NCBI RefSeq assembly: GCF_947036865.1
Contig: NZ_CAMQSF010000013.1
Span: forward strand, 1-64,000
Origin: an uncultured Caulobacter sp.
GTDB taxonomy: Bacteria; Pseudomonadota; Alphaproteobacteria; Caulobacterales; Caulobacteraceae
Direction: 5' to 3'
Length of the DNA: 64,000 nucleotides
Position 1 is the stretch's first letter, and each line of letters begins with the position of its first letter. The notes under the pieces were generated by a model. That model searched no databases, had not been told where the DNA came from, and saw nothing but the letters and a program-made list of their open reading frames with translations. Made by a program: the position numbers and the translations under genes. Positions 17,726-27,505 of the stretch are shown here, in pieces.

Positions 17726-17857
17726 TCAGCCGATCAGCTGGAACGCCGCCTGACTGACCAGGCCCAGCGCCAGCCAGGCCGACAGGCCGATCACGACCAG
17801 CACCGACCTCGGCGTCCGCCGCCGACGATGGTTGGGAAGGATACGCACGAACGACAT
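17726..17857 (-). CDS. 43-residue single-TM protein
   Basis: A tiny protein: an Arg-rich cytosolic start (MSFVRILPNHRRRRTPRS) followed by one hydrophobic helix (VLVVIGLSAWLALGLVS) and a short tail. ATG 17857 has GGAGG five bases upstream; an ATG four codons earlier is also in frame. The clear Shine-Dalgarno sequence and positive-inside topology support a real gene. Function unknown. It lies just upstream of the 107-residue protein gene and may be in one transcript with it. Confidence 0.6.
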   Translation of the reverse strand: MSFVRILPNHRRRRTPRSVLVVIGLSAWLALGLVSQAAFQLIG

Positions 17858-17973
17858 CACCGCCTCCATGCTCAAGGTCTCGCGAAAGCGTTAACGCGAC
17901 CGTGGCCGGGCGCACGCCGGGCGATGTCAAAAACCGGCGAAAAAGTGTCGGGGCGCCCGCGCGACGCACGAAA

Positions 17974-18001
17974 AAGGGCGGAGCCTCGCGGCTCCGCCCT
18001 C
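17974..18001 (-). terminator. intrinsic terminator of groESL
   Basis: GGGCGGAGCC and GGCTCCGCCC form a 10-bp stem with a four-base loop; on the minus strand it is followed by TTTTTCG. It lies about 110 bp downstream of the groEL stop. Confidence 0.9.
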
Positions 18002-18021
18002 ATCCGTTTCAGCTTTCGGAC

Positions 18022-19765
<1,744 letters not shown>

Positions 19766-19798
19766 TTAGGGGGAGAAAGCGCTCGGGAGCGGGAGGCC

Positions 19799-20089
19799 TT
19801 AGGCCTCGACCACGCCCAGGACGTCGCTTTCCTTCATGATCAGCAGGTCCTGACCGTCGACCTTGACTTCGGTGCCCGACCACTTGCCGAACAGGATGCG
19901 GTCGCCGGCCTTGACGTCCAGGGCGACGACGTCGCCCTTGTCGTTACGCGCGCCGGGGCCGACGGCGACGACTTCGCCTTCCTGCGGCTTTTCCTTGGCG
20001 GTGTCGGGGATGATGATCCCGCCCTTGGTCTTGGTTTCTTCTTCGACGCGCTTCACGAGGACGCGGTCGCCCAGGGGACGAAACTTCAT
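19799..20089 (-). CDS. groES: co-chaperonin GroES (Hsp10)
   Basis: The heptameric lid of the GroEL chamber, 96 residues. [20 protein letters not shown], the mobile loop [15 protein letters not shown] and [16 protein letters not shown] are diagnostic. ATG 20089 has GGAGA seven bases upstream. First gene of the operon, controlled by the promoter and CIRCE element upstream. Confidence 0.98.
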   Translation of the reverse strand: MKFRPLGDRVLVKRVEEETKTKGGIIIPDTAKEKPQEGEVVAVGPGARNDKGDVVALDVKAGDRILFGKWSGTEVKVDGQDLLIMKESDVLGVVEA

Positions 20090-20147
20090 TCTGGTTCTCC
20101 GTCGGAACGGTTTAATAATGGCTTCGTCGACCGAGGAGGCGCTGCTG

Positions 20148-20174
20148 TTAGCAGTCGCTCCCTTCGAGTGCCAA
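20148..20174 (-). promoter_or_regulatory. CIRCE element of groESL (HrcA operator)
   Basis: On the minus strand TTGGCACTC-N9-GACTGCTAA, against the consensus TTAGCACTC-N9-GAGTGCTAA: two mismatches. It lies in the leader, right after the expected transcription start, where HrcA would block initiation until heat shock. Confidence 0.92.
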
Positions 20175-20184
20175 CGACGCCGGT

Positions 20185-20213
20185 GAGTTAGGCAGTGGCT
20201 CGAAGGGAGTCAA
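20185..20213 (-). promoter_or_regulatory. putative housekeeping promoter of groESL
   Basis: On the minus strand TTGACT (20208-20213) and TAACTC (20185-20190) have a 17-bp spacing and sit just upstream of CIRCE. A heat-shock sigma-32 promoter may overlap; I could not define it with certainty. Confidence 0.5.
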
Positions 20214-20261
20214 GAACGGCGCCGGCGAACTTTTTTCGAAATACGCCAAGGGGAGGCATCG

Positions 20262-20645
20262 ATGTTCGACCACATGGGTTTGGGGACGGCTGATTTCCAG
20301 CGCTCGACGGCGTTCTACGACGCCGCCCTGGCGCCGCTGGGCGTCCGACAGCTCTATGTCGTTCCCAAGGCCTTCACGAACGGCGTGGACGTGGTCGGCT
20401 ACGGTCGAGAGCGCCCGATGTTCTGGGTGAGCGGCGACAACGCCACGCGCGGCAGGCTGCATGTCGCGTTCGCGGCCGAGACCCGCGCCCAGGTCGACGC
20501 CTTTTACGACGCCGCGCTGCGCGCCGGCGGAAAAGACAATGGGGCGCCTGGACTTCGCCCACATTACGATCCGGACTATTACGGCGCGTTCGTTCTGGAT
20601 CCGGACGGTTTCAACGTCGAGGCCGTCTGTCGGTCGCCGGAGTAG
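20262..20645 (+). CDS. VOC (glyoxalase/bleomycin-resistance fold) family protein
   Basis: A 127-residue single VOC domain. FDHMGLG near the N-terminus supplies the first metal-ligand type His, LHVAFAA the middle strand and FVLDPDGFNVEAVC the last strand with its Glu, so the metal site looks intact. Such proteins include dioxygenases, lyases and resistance proteins; the substrate is unknown. GGGGAGG lies before ATG 20262. It is followed 8 bp later by a membrane-protein gene, probably cotranscribed. Confidence 0.9.
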   Translation: MFDHMGLGTADFQRSTAFYDAALAPLGVRQLYVVPKAFTNGVDVVGYGRERPMFWVSGDNATRGRLHVAFAAETRAQVDAFYDAALRAGGKDNGAPGLRPHYDPDYYGAFVLDPDGFNVEAVCRSPE

Positions 20646-20653
20646 GGAAAACC

Positions 20654-21079
20654 ATGTCGAGCTATGTCCTGTCCTTGTTCCTGGCGGTGGTGGCCTGCGT
20701 CATCGGCGGGGCGCTGGGCGGCATGATCCTGGCGCGGCCGCAGACGATGCTGGGTCTGGCGGGTCTGGCCGACGAGGACACGCCCAAGCCGCCGCTGTTC
20801 GCCGAGGGCCGGGCGATGGGCGGCGTGCTGATCGCCTCGCACGGGGTGGCGGCGCTGTATCTGGGCTATCAGCCGAGGATCGGCGCGGCCATGGCGCTCG
20901 CCTTGGCGGTCGCCTGGCTGGGGGCGGCGGCGGGCCGAGCGCTCTCGGCGGCGCTGGACGGCGAGGCGGGGCGCTTCAACGCCGGATCGATGGTCTTCAA
21001 CGCCCTGATCGGGATCACGCTCAGCCTGCCGTTTTTCCAAGTCGGCCGTGTTCTGCTGCGCGGCGCGGCGTTGGCCTAA
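20654..21079 (+). CDS. four-TM integral membrane protein (DUF4345-like)
   Basis: A 141-residue protein with four hydrophobic helices (about 5-28, 55-75, 78-98, 112-135). The pattern of helices and the Gly-rich first helix resemble DUF4345-type proteins, but I am not sure of the family. It probably forms an operon with the VOC gene upstream. No catalytic or binding motif is visible. Confidence 0.7.
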   Translation: MSSYVLSLFLAVVACVIGGALGGMILARPQTMLGLAGLADEDTPKPPLFAEGRAMGGVLIASHGVAALYLGYQPRIGAAMALALAVAWLGAAAGRALSAALDGEAGRFNAGSMVFNALIGITLSLPFFQVGRVLLRGAALA

Positions 21080-21131
21080 TTTCCGCCGCAAGGTCCCGCT
21101 CTAGCTCTCCCGGAGATTGTGGGAGAGAGGC

Positions 21132-21887
21132 ATGACGGCTTCACGGCGAGATTTGATCGGCGGCGCCTTGGCGGCCGCCATCGCGGCCGGCGCGGCGCGG
21201 GCGGACGACGGGAGCAAGCCGCCCGTGGTCTACAAGGACCCGACGCCACGCGCCGACATCCTCGACACGCCCGCGCTGAAGAGAAACATCCTGGCGCTGA
21301 GCTTCAAGCAACCGCCGGCCGGCCTAACCGTCCCCCGCGTCAAGGTCGAGGGCGCTTCCGGCCTCCGCGATCTTCGATTCCAGCCCGGCCTGACCCTGTT
21401 GTCGCTATGGGCGCCCTGGTGCGCGCCTTGCCTGGTGGAATTGAGGGATCTGGCGGCGCGGCGACGGCTCTTTGAAGGCAAGCGTTTTCGCATGCTGCCT
21501 GTGCTGACGGGGCCGCGGGGCGAGATCTCCCTGGGCGAAGCGCGCGCCGCGCTCGCCAAGGTCGGCGCGGAGACGATGGAGGTGACGATCGACCGTTCGC
21601 CGGGGTCGCGCGTCCTGCTCGAGACGCTCGCCCTACGCGAAAGGCCCGGCGGCTCCGGCTTGGGCGGCAACCTGCCCTGTAATCTGTTGGTCGACGAAGA
21701 GGGTCGGGTGCTGGCCCGGCAGTTCGGCGCGCCGCTAGACCTCAAGCTCGAGCCCGGTCAACTGCCGACGGCGGAGATGCGGGCCAACGCCCGCACCCGG
21801 TGGGCCGGCGCCGAAGGCGAGGCGCTGCTGGGCGCCCTACAACGCGGCGAGGTGGCCGGCGCGCCCGCCCCCCGCCTCGTGGGCTAG
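21132..21887 (+). CDS. TlpA-like thioredoxin-fold protein, exported
   Basis: A 251-residue protein with a Tat-like signal (SRRDLIGG, then an Ala/Gly-rich helix, cleavage near ARA). The redoxin domain contains WAPWCAPC, the CxxC pair that would catalyse thiol-disulfide exchange in the periplasm, and a cis-proline region near GGNLPCNLLVDEEG, which has an extra Cys. The middle resembles TlpA/ResE-type redoxins. The start is ATG 21132 with GAGAGAGG upstream. Its last 51 bp overlap the convergent alkyltransferase gene. Confidence 0.85.
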   Translation: MTASRRDLIGGALAAAIAAGAARADDGSKPPVVYKDPTPRADILDTPALKRNILALSFKQPPAGLTVPRVKVEGASGLRDLRFQPGLTLLSLWAPWCAPCLVELRDLAARRRLFEGKRFRMLPVLTGPRGEISLGEARAALAKVGAETMEVTIDRSPGSRVLLETLALRERPGGSGLGGNLPCNLLVDEEGRVLARQFGAPLDLKLEPGQLPTAEMRANARTRWAGAEGEALLGALQRGEVAGAPAPRLVG

Positions 21888-22376
21888 CAGCCAGCGCTTG
21901 CGCTCCATCCCACCGCCGTAGCCGGTCAGCGCCCCGTTCAGGCCGATCACCCGGTGACAGGGCGCGACGAGGCTCAAGGGGTTCGCCCCGTTGGCTTGGC
22001 CGGCGGCGCGGATCGCGTTCGGACGCCCGGCCCGCCGCGCGAGCTCGGAATAGGTGATCGTCTGGCCGGCGGGAATCCGCGTCAGCGCGGTCCACACCGC
22101 GATCTGAAACGCCGTCCCGTTCGTCGCCCAGGGGACGGCGGCGAGCGCCGCGAACGCGCCCTCGAAATAGGCCTCGAGCGCCCGGCGGACCGCGACCGGC
22201 GCGGCGCCCGGCTCCGGGCGTAGCGCGCCGTAGTGGGTCCTGAGCAGGCGATCCAACCGGTGCTCGTGGTCATGGAAATCCAGCGCCCTCAGGACGCCGG
22301 CCTCGTCGCTGACGAGCAGCACCTCGCCGATCGGCGAAGGCGCGCGGTCGAGGACGAGGCGGGCGGGACGACTCAT
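21837..22376 (-). CDS. methylated-DNA--[protein]-cysteine S-methyltransferase (copy 2)
   Basis: A 179-residue Ogt-type repair protein. The N-terminal half is an Ogt N-domain; the ATase domain has IPAGQTITYSELARRAGRP, the helix IRAAGQANGANPL and the active-site APCHRV (Ala in place of the commoner Pro at the first position), then TGYGGGMERKRWLL. The Cys-His-Arg core is intact. Its 3' end overlaps the TlpA-like gene by 51 bp in convergent orientation. Of the three copies here it is closest to canonical Ogt in layout. Confidence 0.93.
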   Translation of the reverse strand: MSRPARLVLDRAPSPIGEVLLVSDEAGVLRALDFHDHEHRLDRLLRTHYGALRPEPGAAPVAVRRALEAYFEGAFAALAAVPWATNGTAFQIAVWTALTRIPAGQTITYSELARRAGRPNAIRAAGQANGANPLSLVAPCHRVIGLNGALTGYGGGMERKRWLLAHEAGGGRAGHLAAL

Positions 22377-22437
22377 GCGGCGATGGTCGCCGGTCGAGGC
22401 CAGGCTGTCCGCCCGGAATTTGCGGTTTGTCTAGTGA

Positions 22438-22561
22438 ATCCCTCCCCCTCGATGGGGGAGGGGCAGGGGTGGGGGTGACCACGGTGGTTGATGCGGCGCG
22501 ACGCCGCCAACTCAGCGATCACCCCCATCCCCGACCCTTCTCCCGCAAGGGGAGAAGGAGC
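22438..22561. repeat. family B dispersed repeat, copy B1
   Basis: CCCTCCCCCTCGATGGGGGA…GGGGTGGGGGTGAC at one end and GATCACCCCCATCCCCGACC…CTCCCGCAAGGGGAGAAGG at the other are inverted arms, each ending in its own small hairpin. The same layout recurs at 28095, 31598, 33013, 36221 and 37551. Confidence 0.8.
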
Positions 22562-23866
<1,305 letters not shown>

Positions 23867-23897
23867 GGCCGTTCCCTCTGCCCGCTTATCGGTGTGT

Positions 23898-23911
23898 CAA
23901 ACAGTTGTTTG
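23898..23911. promoter_or_regulatory. CAAAC-N4-GTTTG operator candidate (acyl-CoA dehydrogenase gene)
   Basis: CAAACAGTTGTTTG, extended to TCAAACA-GT-TGTTTGA, matches the PsrA-like pattern seen also at 16395-16408. It lies in the promoter region of the acyl-CoA dehydrogenase gene. Confidence 0.55.
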
Positions 23912-23995
23912 AAGTGGTTGTAACACCGCCTTGACGCGAGGGGCAAGCGGGCAGAGGCGCGTAAGGACAAGCAATCGGCGCGGGAGCGGGTTGTC

Positions 23996-24619
23996 ATGGC
24001 GCGGGTCCTGTCCGAAAACAGCCCCATGCTGACCTTGACCGCCGACACCCTCCAGGGCCGCTATGTCCGGCTCGAACCGATCACCGTCGACCATCGCGAC
24101 GAACTGAAGGGGGCGATCGACTGTGATCCCGAAAGCTGGGAGATCATGTCGGTCAACGGCTGCGGCGAGGGCTTCGAGGACTTCTGGGGCGCGCTGCAGG
24201 GCGAGACCGACCGGGGCGAACGGATCGGTTTCGCGATCCGCCGCCAGTCCGACGGCAAGGTGGTCGGTACGTCCAGCTACCTGAACATCCGCCGGCTGCA
24301 CGGCGGGCTGGAGATCGGCGCGACCTTCCTCAATCCCGAAGCGCGCTCGGGTCCGGTGAATCCGGAGAGCAAGCGCCTGCTGCTGGCGCACGCCTTCGAC
24401 GGCGGCGCGATCCGGGTCGAGTTCGTCACCGACGTGCGCAACGCCCGCAGCCAGGCCGCCATCCTCAAGCTCGGCGCGACCAAGGAAGGCGTGCTGCGCA
24501 ATCACAAGGTCACCTGGACCGGCCATATCCGCGACACGGCGGTGTTCTCGATCACCGACTACGACTGGCCGGCCGTGCGCGAGCGGCTGGAGTTCCGGCT
24601 CAGCGAGACCTTCGCCTGA
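23996..24619 (+). CDS. GNAT family N-acetyltransferase (RimJ/RimL-like)
   Basis: A 207-residue acetyltransferase. YVRLEPITVDHRDEL at the start, IGFAIRRQSDGKVVGTSSYL in the middle and NARSQAAILKLGATKEGVL are the RimJ/RimL-type GNAT pattern; the last includes the conserved Asn, Ser and Leu-Gly positions near the acetyl-CoA site. The target is unknown. ATG 23996 was used; ATG 24026 (MLTLTAD) would fit the family equally well. It is divergent from the acyl-CoA dehydrogenase gene and alone. Confidence 0.88.
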   Translation: MARVLSENSPMLTLTADTLQGRYVRLEPITVDHRDELKGAIDCDPESWEIMSVNGCGEGFEDFWGALQGETDRGERIGFAIRRQSDGKVVGTSSYLNIRRLHGGLEIGATFLNPEARSGPVNPESKRLLLAHAFDGGAIRVEFVTDVRNARSQAAILKLGATKEGVLRNHKVTWTGHIRDTAVFSITDYDWPAVRERLEFRLSETFA

Positions 24620-24693
24620 CGTCCGCGGCATTCGGACGCGGGCCGGCCCGGACCAATAATTTGTAAAGCAAGCTTGGCCGTGAATACCCGCCC

Positions 24694-25860
24694 ATGGCGG
24701 GGATGGCTTGTCTGCGGATCTGCATCGAACACGGCGCGCGAACCGTCGCGATCGACGGGGTGACGCCGGCCAAGATCGACAAGGCGGCCGCGGGCTATAT
24801 CGATCTGCGCTGGCGGGCGCCGCGCCGTCACGGCCGCGTGGGTCCGGGCGCCTACCTGCTGATCGATCCCGTCGCCGAGGCCTTGGACGGCGAGGAGCTG
24901 CGCCAGATGGCGGCCGAGCTGCAACGGCATCTGTTCGGCGCCCAGGGTCAGCAGGATCTCTGCATGCTGACCTTCGAGGGCGACGAGGAGCAGGTTCTCA
25001 ACTTCACCACCCTGCCGGAGGCCGAACTGCTGGGCATGCGCGGAGGCGAGGAGCCGCCGCCCCAGCCGGGCCGCACCCGGATCGTCAGCCAGGACGGCGT
25101 GCGCGAGCTCGCGCCCTGGGGCTCCACGCCCCGGGTGGTCGCCGACAAGCCCAAGGCCGAGCCGCCGGCCCCGGCGCGCCTCGGCTGGCGCGGCGTCTAC
25201 AGCCTCCCCCGCCAGAGGTTCGAGGCCAGCCATATCCAGTCCTTCCTGAAGCCCGGCGAGGTCGAGCCTCGGACGGACGCCGATTTCATGAACAGGGACC
25301 TCCTGGCGCTGGAACGCGCCGTGGCCGCCCTGGAGGAGGCTCCTCAGCTCCGGGCCTGGGTCGGCGTGCGCCTCTGGAGCATCGCGCGCGCCGGCCTGCG
25401 CGACGCCTGTGGCGAGCGGTTTGCGGCGATTTCGCCCTTGGTCCGCGAGCGGCTCGGCGCCCTCGTCTATGACGCGCCGCGCGATCCGCCCTTCTCGGCG
25501 ATCGGCGCCTTGCGCGAGCTGGTGCGGCCTCATTTCGCGCGGGTGGGGCTCCGGGTGAGCGATCCGGGCTTCTACGCCCAGGCCTTGCCGGACGCCCTGG
25601 TCGACCGCGTCTTCCTCCAGCTGCCCGACGAGGACGAGAAGGCGCGCCTGCTCAAGGCCCAGCGCTTCCTGTCGGCGCGCGGCCAGTATCTGGGCCGAAA
25701 GTTGACGATGGGACTGGCCGGAGTGCGCGCGCCGCGCGAGCTGGAGCTCGCGGCGCGGATGGGCGCCCAGTACGTCGAAGGACCGCTGGTGAGCGCCCTG
25801 TTCGCGGCGCCGGTCGCCGACCAGGCGGTCCCGCTGAGCGAGCTCCCGCTCAGGGCTTGA
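24694..25860 (+). CDS. uncharacterised protein, paralogue 1 of a tandem pair
   Basis: A 388-residue cytosolic protein. It shares with the next gene the N-terminus ACLRI, a segment ending FEGDE..VLNFTTLPEAEL, a Pro/Ala linker (about 135-165), the box WRGVYSLPRQRFEASHI, RDLLALE, and a C-terminus ELELAARMGAQYVEGPLVSAL. The last box recalls the final strand-helix of EAL domains (an aligned Gly and V-Q/E-G), but no EAL or GGDEF signature remains. The start MAGMACLRI aligns with the start of paralogue 2. No known family recognised. Confidence 0.75.
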   Translation: MAGMACLRICIEHGARTVAIDGVTPAKIDKAAAGYIDLRWRAPRRHGRVGPGAYLLIDPVAEALDGEELRQMAAELQRHLFGAQGQQDLCMLTFEGDEEQVLNFTTLPEAELLGMRGGEEPPPQPGRTRIVSQDGVRELAPWGSTPRVVADKPKAEPPAPARLGWRGVYSLPRQRFEASHIQSFLKPGEVEPRTDADFMNRDLLALERAVAALEEAPQLRAWVGVRLWSIARAGLRDACGERFAAISPLVRERLGALVYDAPRDPPFSAIGALRELVRPHFARVGLRVSDPGFYAQALPDALVDRVFLQLPDEDEKARLLKAQRFLSARGQYLGRKLTMGLAGVRAPRELELAARMGAQYVEGPLVSALFAAPVADQAVPLSELPLRA

Positions 25861-25956
25861 AGGTCCGGGCCGGATCGCTGAGGCGTTTCGCCACGGGGCG
25901 GGAAAATCCAGCCCCGCCTAACGAATTGGCGAGGAATGACAGGGCATGTTTCGCGC

Positions 25957-27204
25957 ATGACGGCTATCGCCTGCCTTCGGATCCTGTTCACCGTCGACGG
26001 CGACATTCGCCCCGGCGATATCCCCAAGCACAAGGCGCAGGGGGTGGCGGATGCGTTCCTAAAGGCCAAGTGGCGCGCGCCCCGGAAATGCGGCGCCGTC
26101 GCGCCGCTGGCCTTCGTGCTGGCCGATCATCGCATCGAGCAGCTGGACCCGGCCGAGGTGCAGGGCCTGGCGATCCAGCTCGAAAAGGTTCTGTTCCCCA
26201 GCCGCCCCATCGGCCAGATCGCCTTGATGATGTTCGAGGGCGACGAGACGGCCGTCCTGCATTTCTCCGCCCTGTCCCAGAAGGAGCTGGCGGCCCTGAT
26301 GGCCGGCGAGGGTTACGGCGGCGATCCGGGCCGCGTGCACATGGTCACCGCCGACGCCGTCAAGCCGTTGCCGGCCACGCGCGAGGAGGCCAAGGCTCTC
26401 GCGGCCGAGAAGGCCCGGACGGCGGCGCCGCCGCCCGCGCCGGAGCCGGTCAAGCCGACCGCCAAGGCCGCGCCCGCGCCGCCGCCGATCGAAAAGCCCA
26501 AGCCCGCCGCCGCCAAGCCGGCCGAGACCGGCTGGTGGGGCGTCTATGACCTGGCCAAGAGCGCCTTCGCCGGTTCGGCGATCGGCATGCGGGCCGATCT
26601 GAGCGAGCCGCCGCCCGAGGACGACGCCAAGCTGCTGAAGCGGGACCTCGTCGCGCTCACCGACCTTCAGACGGCGCTGAAGGCCGCCCCCTTCGGCGAA
26701 ATCCAGGCCTCGTTCGGGTTCTGGAATCTGATCACGCCCACGTCCCAGGAAGCCTATAAGGCGCGCCTGTCGCGCCTGCCGCTCGACGCGCGGTCGCGAC
26801 TGACCGCCTCGATCTATGGCGCCCCGCGCGAAGCCTCGATCGGCATGTTGCAGCAGATGCGGGCGCTGCTGACGGGGGCCTTCGCCGCCATGGACTTGCG
26901 GATCACCGATCCGACCTTCCCCGTCCAGGGCCTGCCCCCCGAGCTGCTGGAAAGCGTCACCCTGGTCCTGTCGGGCGAGACCGAGCCGGCGCGCCTGAAG
27001 CAGATCCTCAAATTCGTCGAGCGCAAGTCCGCCTACGCCGCCAAGGGCGTGGCCCAGGGCGTCGCCAATGTCGCCTCGGCCGTCGAGCTGGAGGCCTGCA
27101 AGGTCGCGGGCGTCGCGCGCGTGCAGGGACCGGCGGTCACCGCGCTGCTGGACCGGCCGGTCGAAGACCCCGCCGGCGAACTGGCGACCCAAAGCGCCGC
27201 CTGA
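25957..27204 (+). CDS. uncharacterised protein, paralogue 2 of a tandem pair
   Basis: A 415-residue protein similar to the upstream gene over its whole length. N-terminal domain 1-125 (ACLRILFTVDGD, MMFEGDETAVLHFSALSQKE). A long Pro/Ala/Lys linker covers about 150-195. The C-terminal domain has GWWGVYDLAKSAFAGSAI, KRDLVALTDLQTAL, SIYGAPREASIGMLQQMR and ELEACKVAGVARVQGPAV. The longer linker is the main difference. The start is ATG 25957, aligned to paralogue 1; ATG 25936 is possible. The pair is probably cotranscribed (96-bp gap). Function unknown. Confidence 0.75.
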   Translation: MTAIACLRILFTVDGDIRPGDIPKHKAQGVADAFLKAKWRAPRKCGAVAPLAFVLADHRIEQLDPAEVQGLAIQLEKVLFPSRPIGQIALMMFEGDETAVLHFSALSQKELAALMAGEGYGGDPGRVHMVTADAVKPLPATREEAKALAAEKARTAAPPPAPEPVKPTAKAAPAPPPIEKPKPAAAKPAETGWWGVYDLAKSAFAGSAIGMRADLSEPPPEDDAKLLKRDLVALTDLQTALKAAPFGEIQASFGFWNLITPTSQEAYKARLSRLPLDARSRLTASIYGAPREASIGMLQQMRALLTGAFAAMDLRITDPTFPVQGLPPELLESVTLVLSGETEPARLKQILKFVERKSAYAAKGVAQGVANVASAVELEACKVAGVARVQGPAVTALLDRPVEDPAGELATQSAA

Positions 27205-27217
27205 AGGATTTCGCCGC

Positions 27218-27349
27218 TTGACCCTCACGCGACGTCAGACCTGCCTTTACCAGGAGCACCCGGAGTTCACCGCGCGCTACGAGGCGATCGCGCCTGGCCT
27301 GACCGAGTACCTCGCCGAGGCGATGCGGGTGTTCGCGGAGCGGCGGTAG
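27218..27349 (+). pseudogene. remnant of a TipAS-domain protein (43 codons)
   Basis: Starting from TTG 27218 (AAGGA upstream) the frame encodes a short helical peptide containing HPEFTARYEAIAPGLTEYLA, which resembles the end of the TipAS domain found at the C-terminus of TipA-type MerR regulators. No MerR domain or rest of TipAS lies upstream; that region belongs to paralogue 2 in another frame. Either a decayed fragment or a very small protein. Confidence 0.45.
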
Positions 27350-27374
27350 CAGGCCTGGCTCGGGATCAAAACGC

Positions 27375-27486
27375 GTGTCATCCCGGAAGCCTCGTAGAGG
27401 CTATCCGGGACCCGGGGGCGGTGCGCATGGCGTTCCTTCACCCCCTGGGTCCCGGCTCTCCGCTGCGCTACGGCCGGGATGACACG
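27375..27486. repeat. family A dispersed inverted repeat, copy A2
   Basis: Outer arms TGTCATCCCGG and CCGGGATGACA, inner arms GGGACCCGGGGG and CCCTGGGTCCC. Convergent genes lie on both sides, so it may also end transcripts. Confidence 0.8.
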
Positions 27487-27505
27487 GTGAAAAGACGCTA
27501 AAGCC

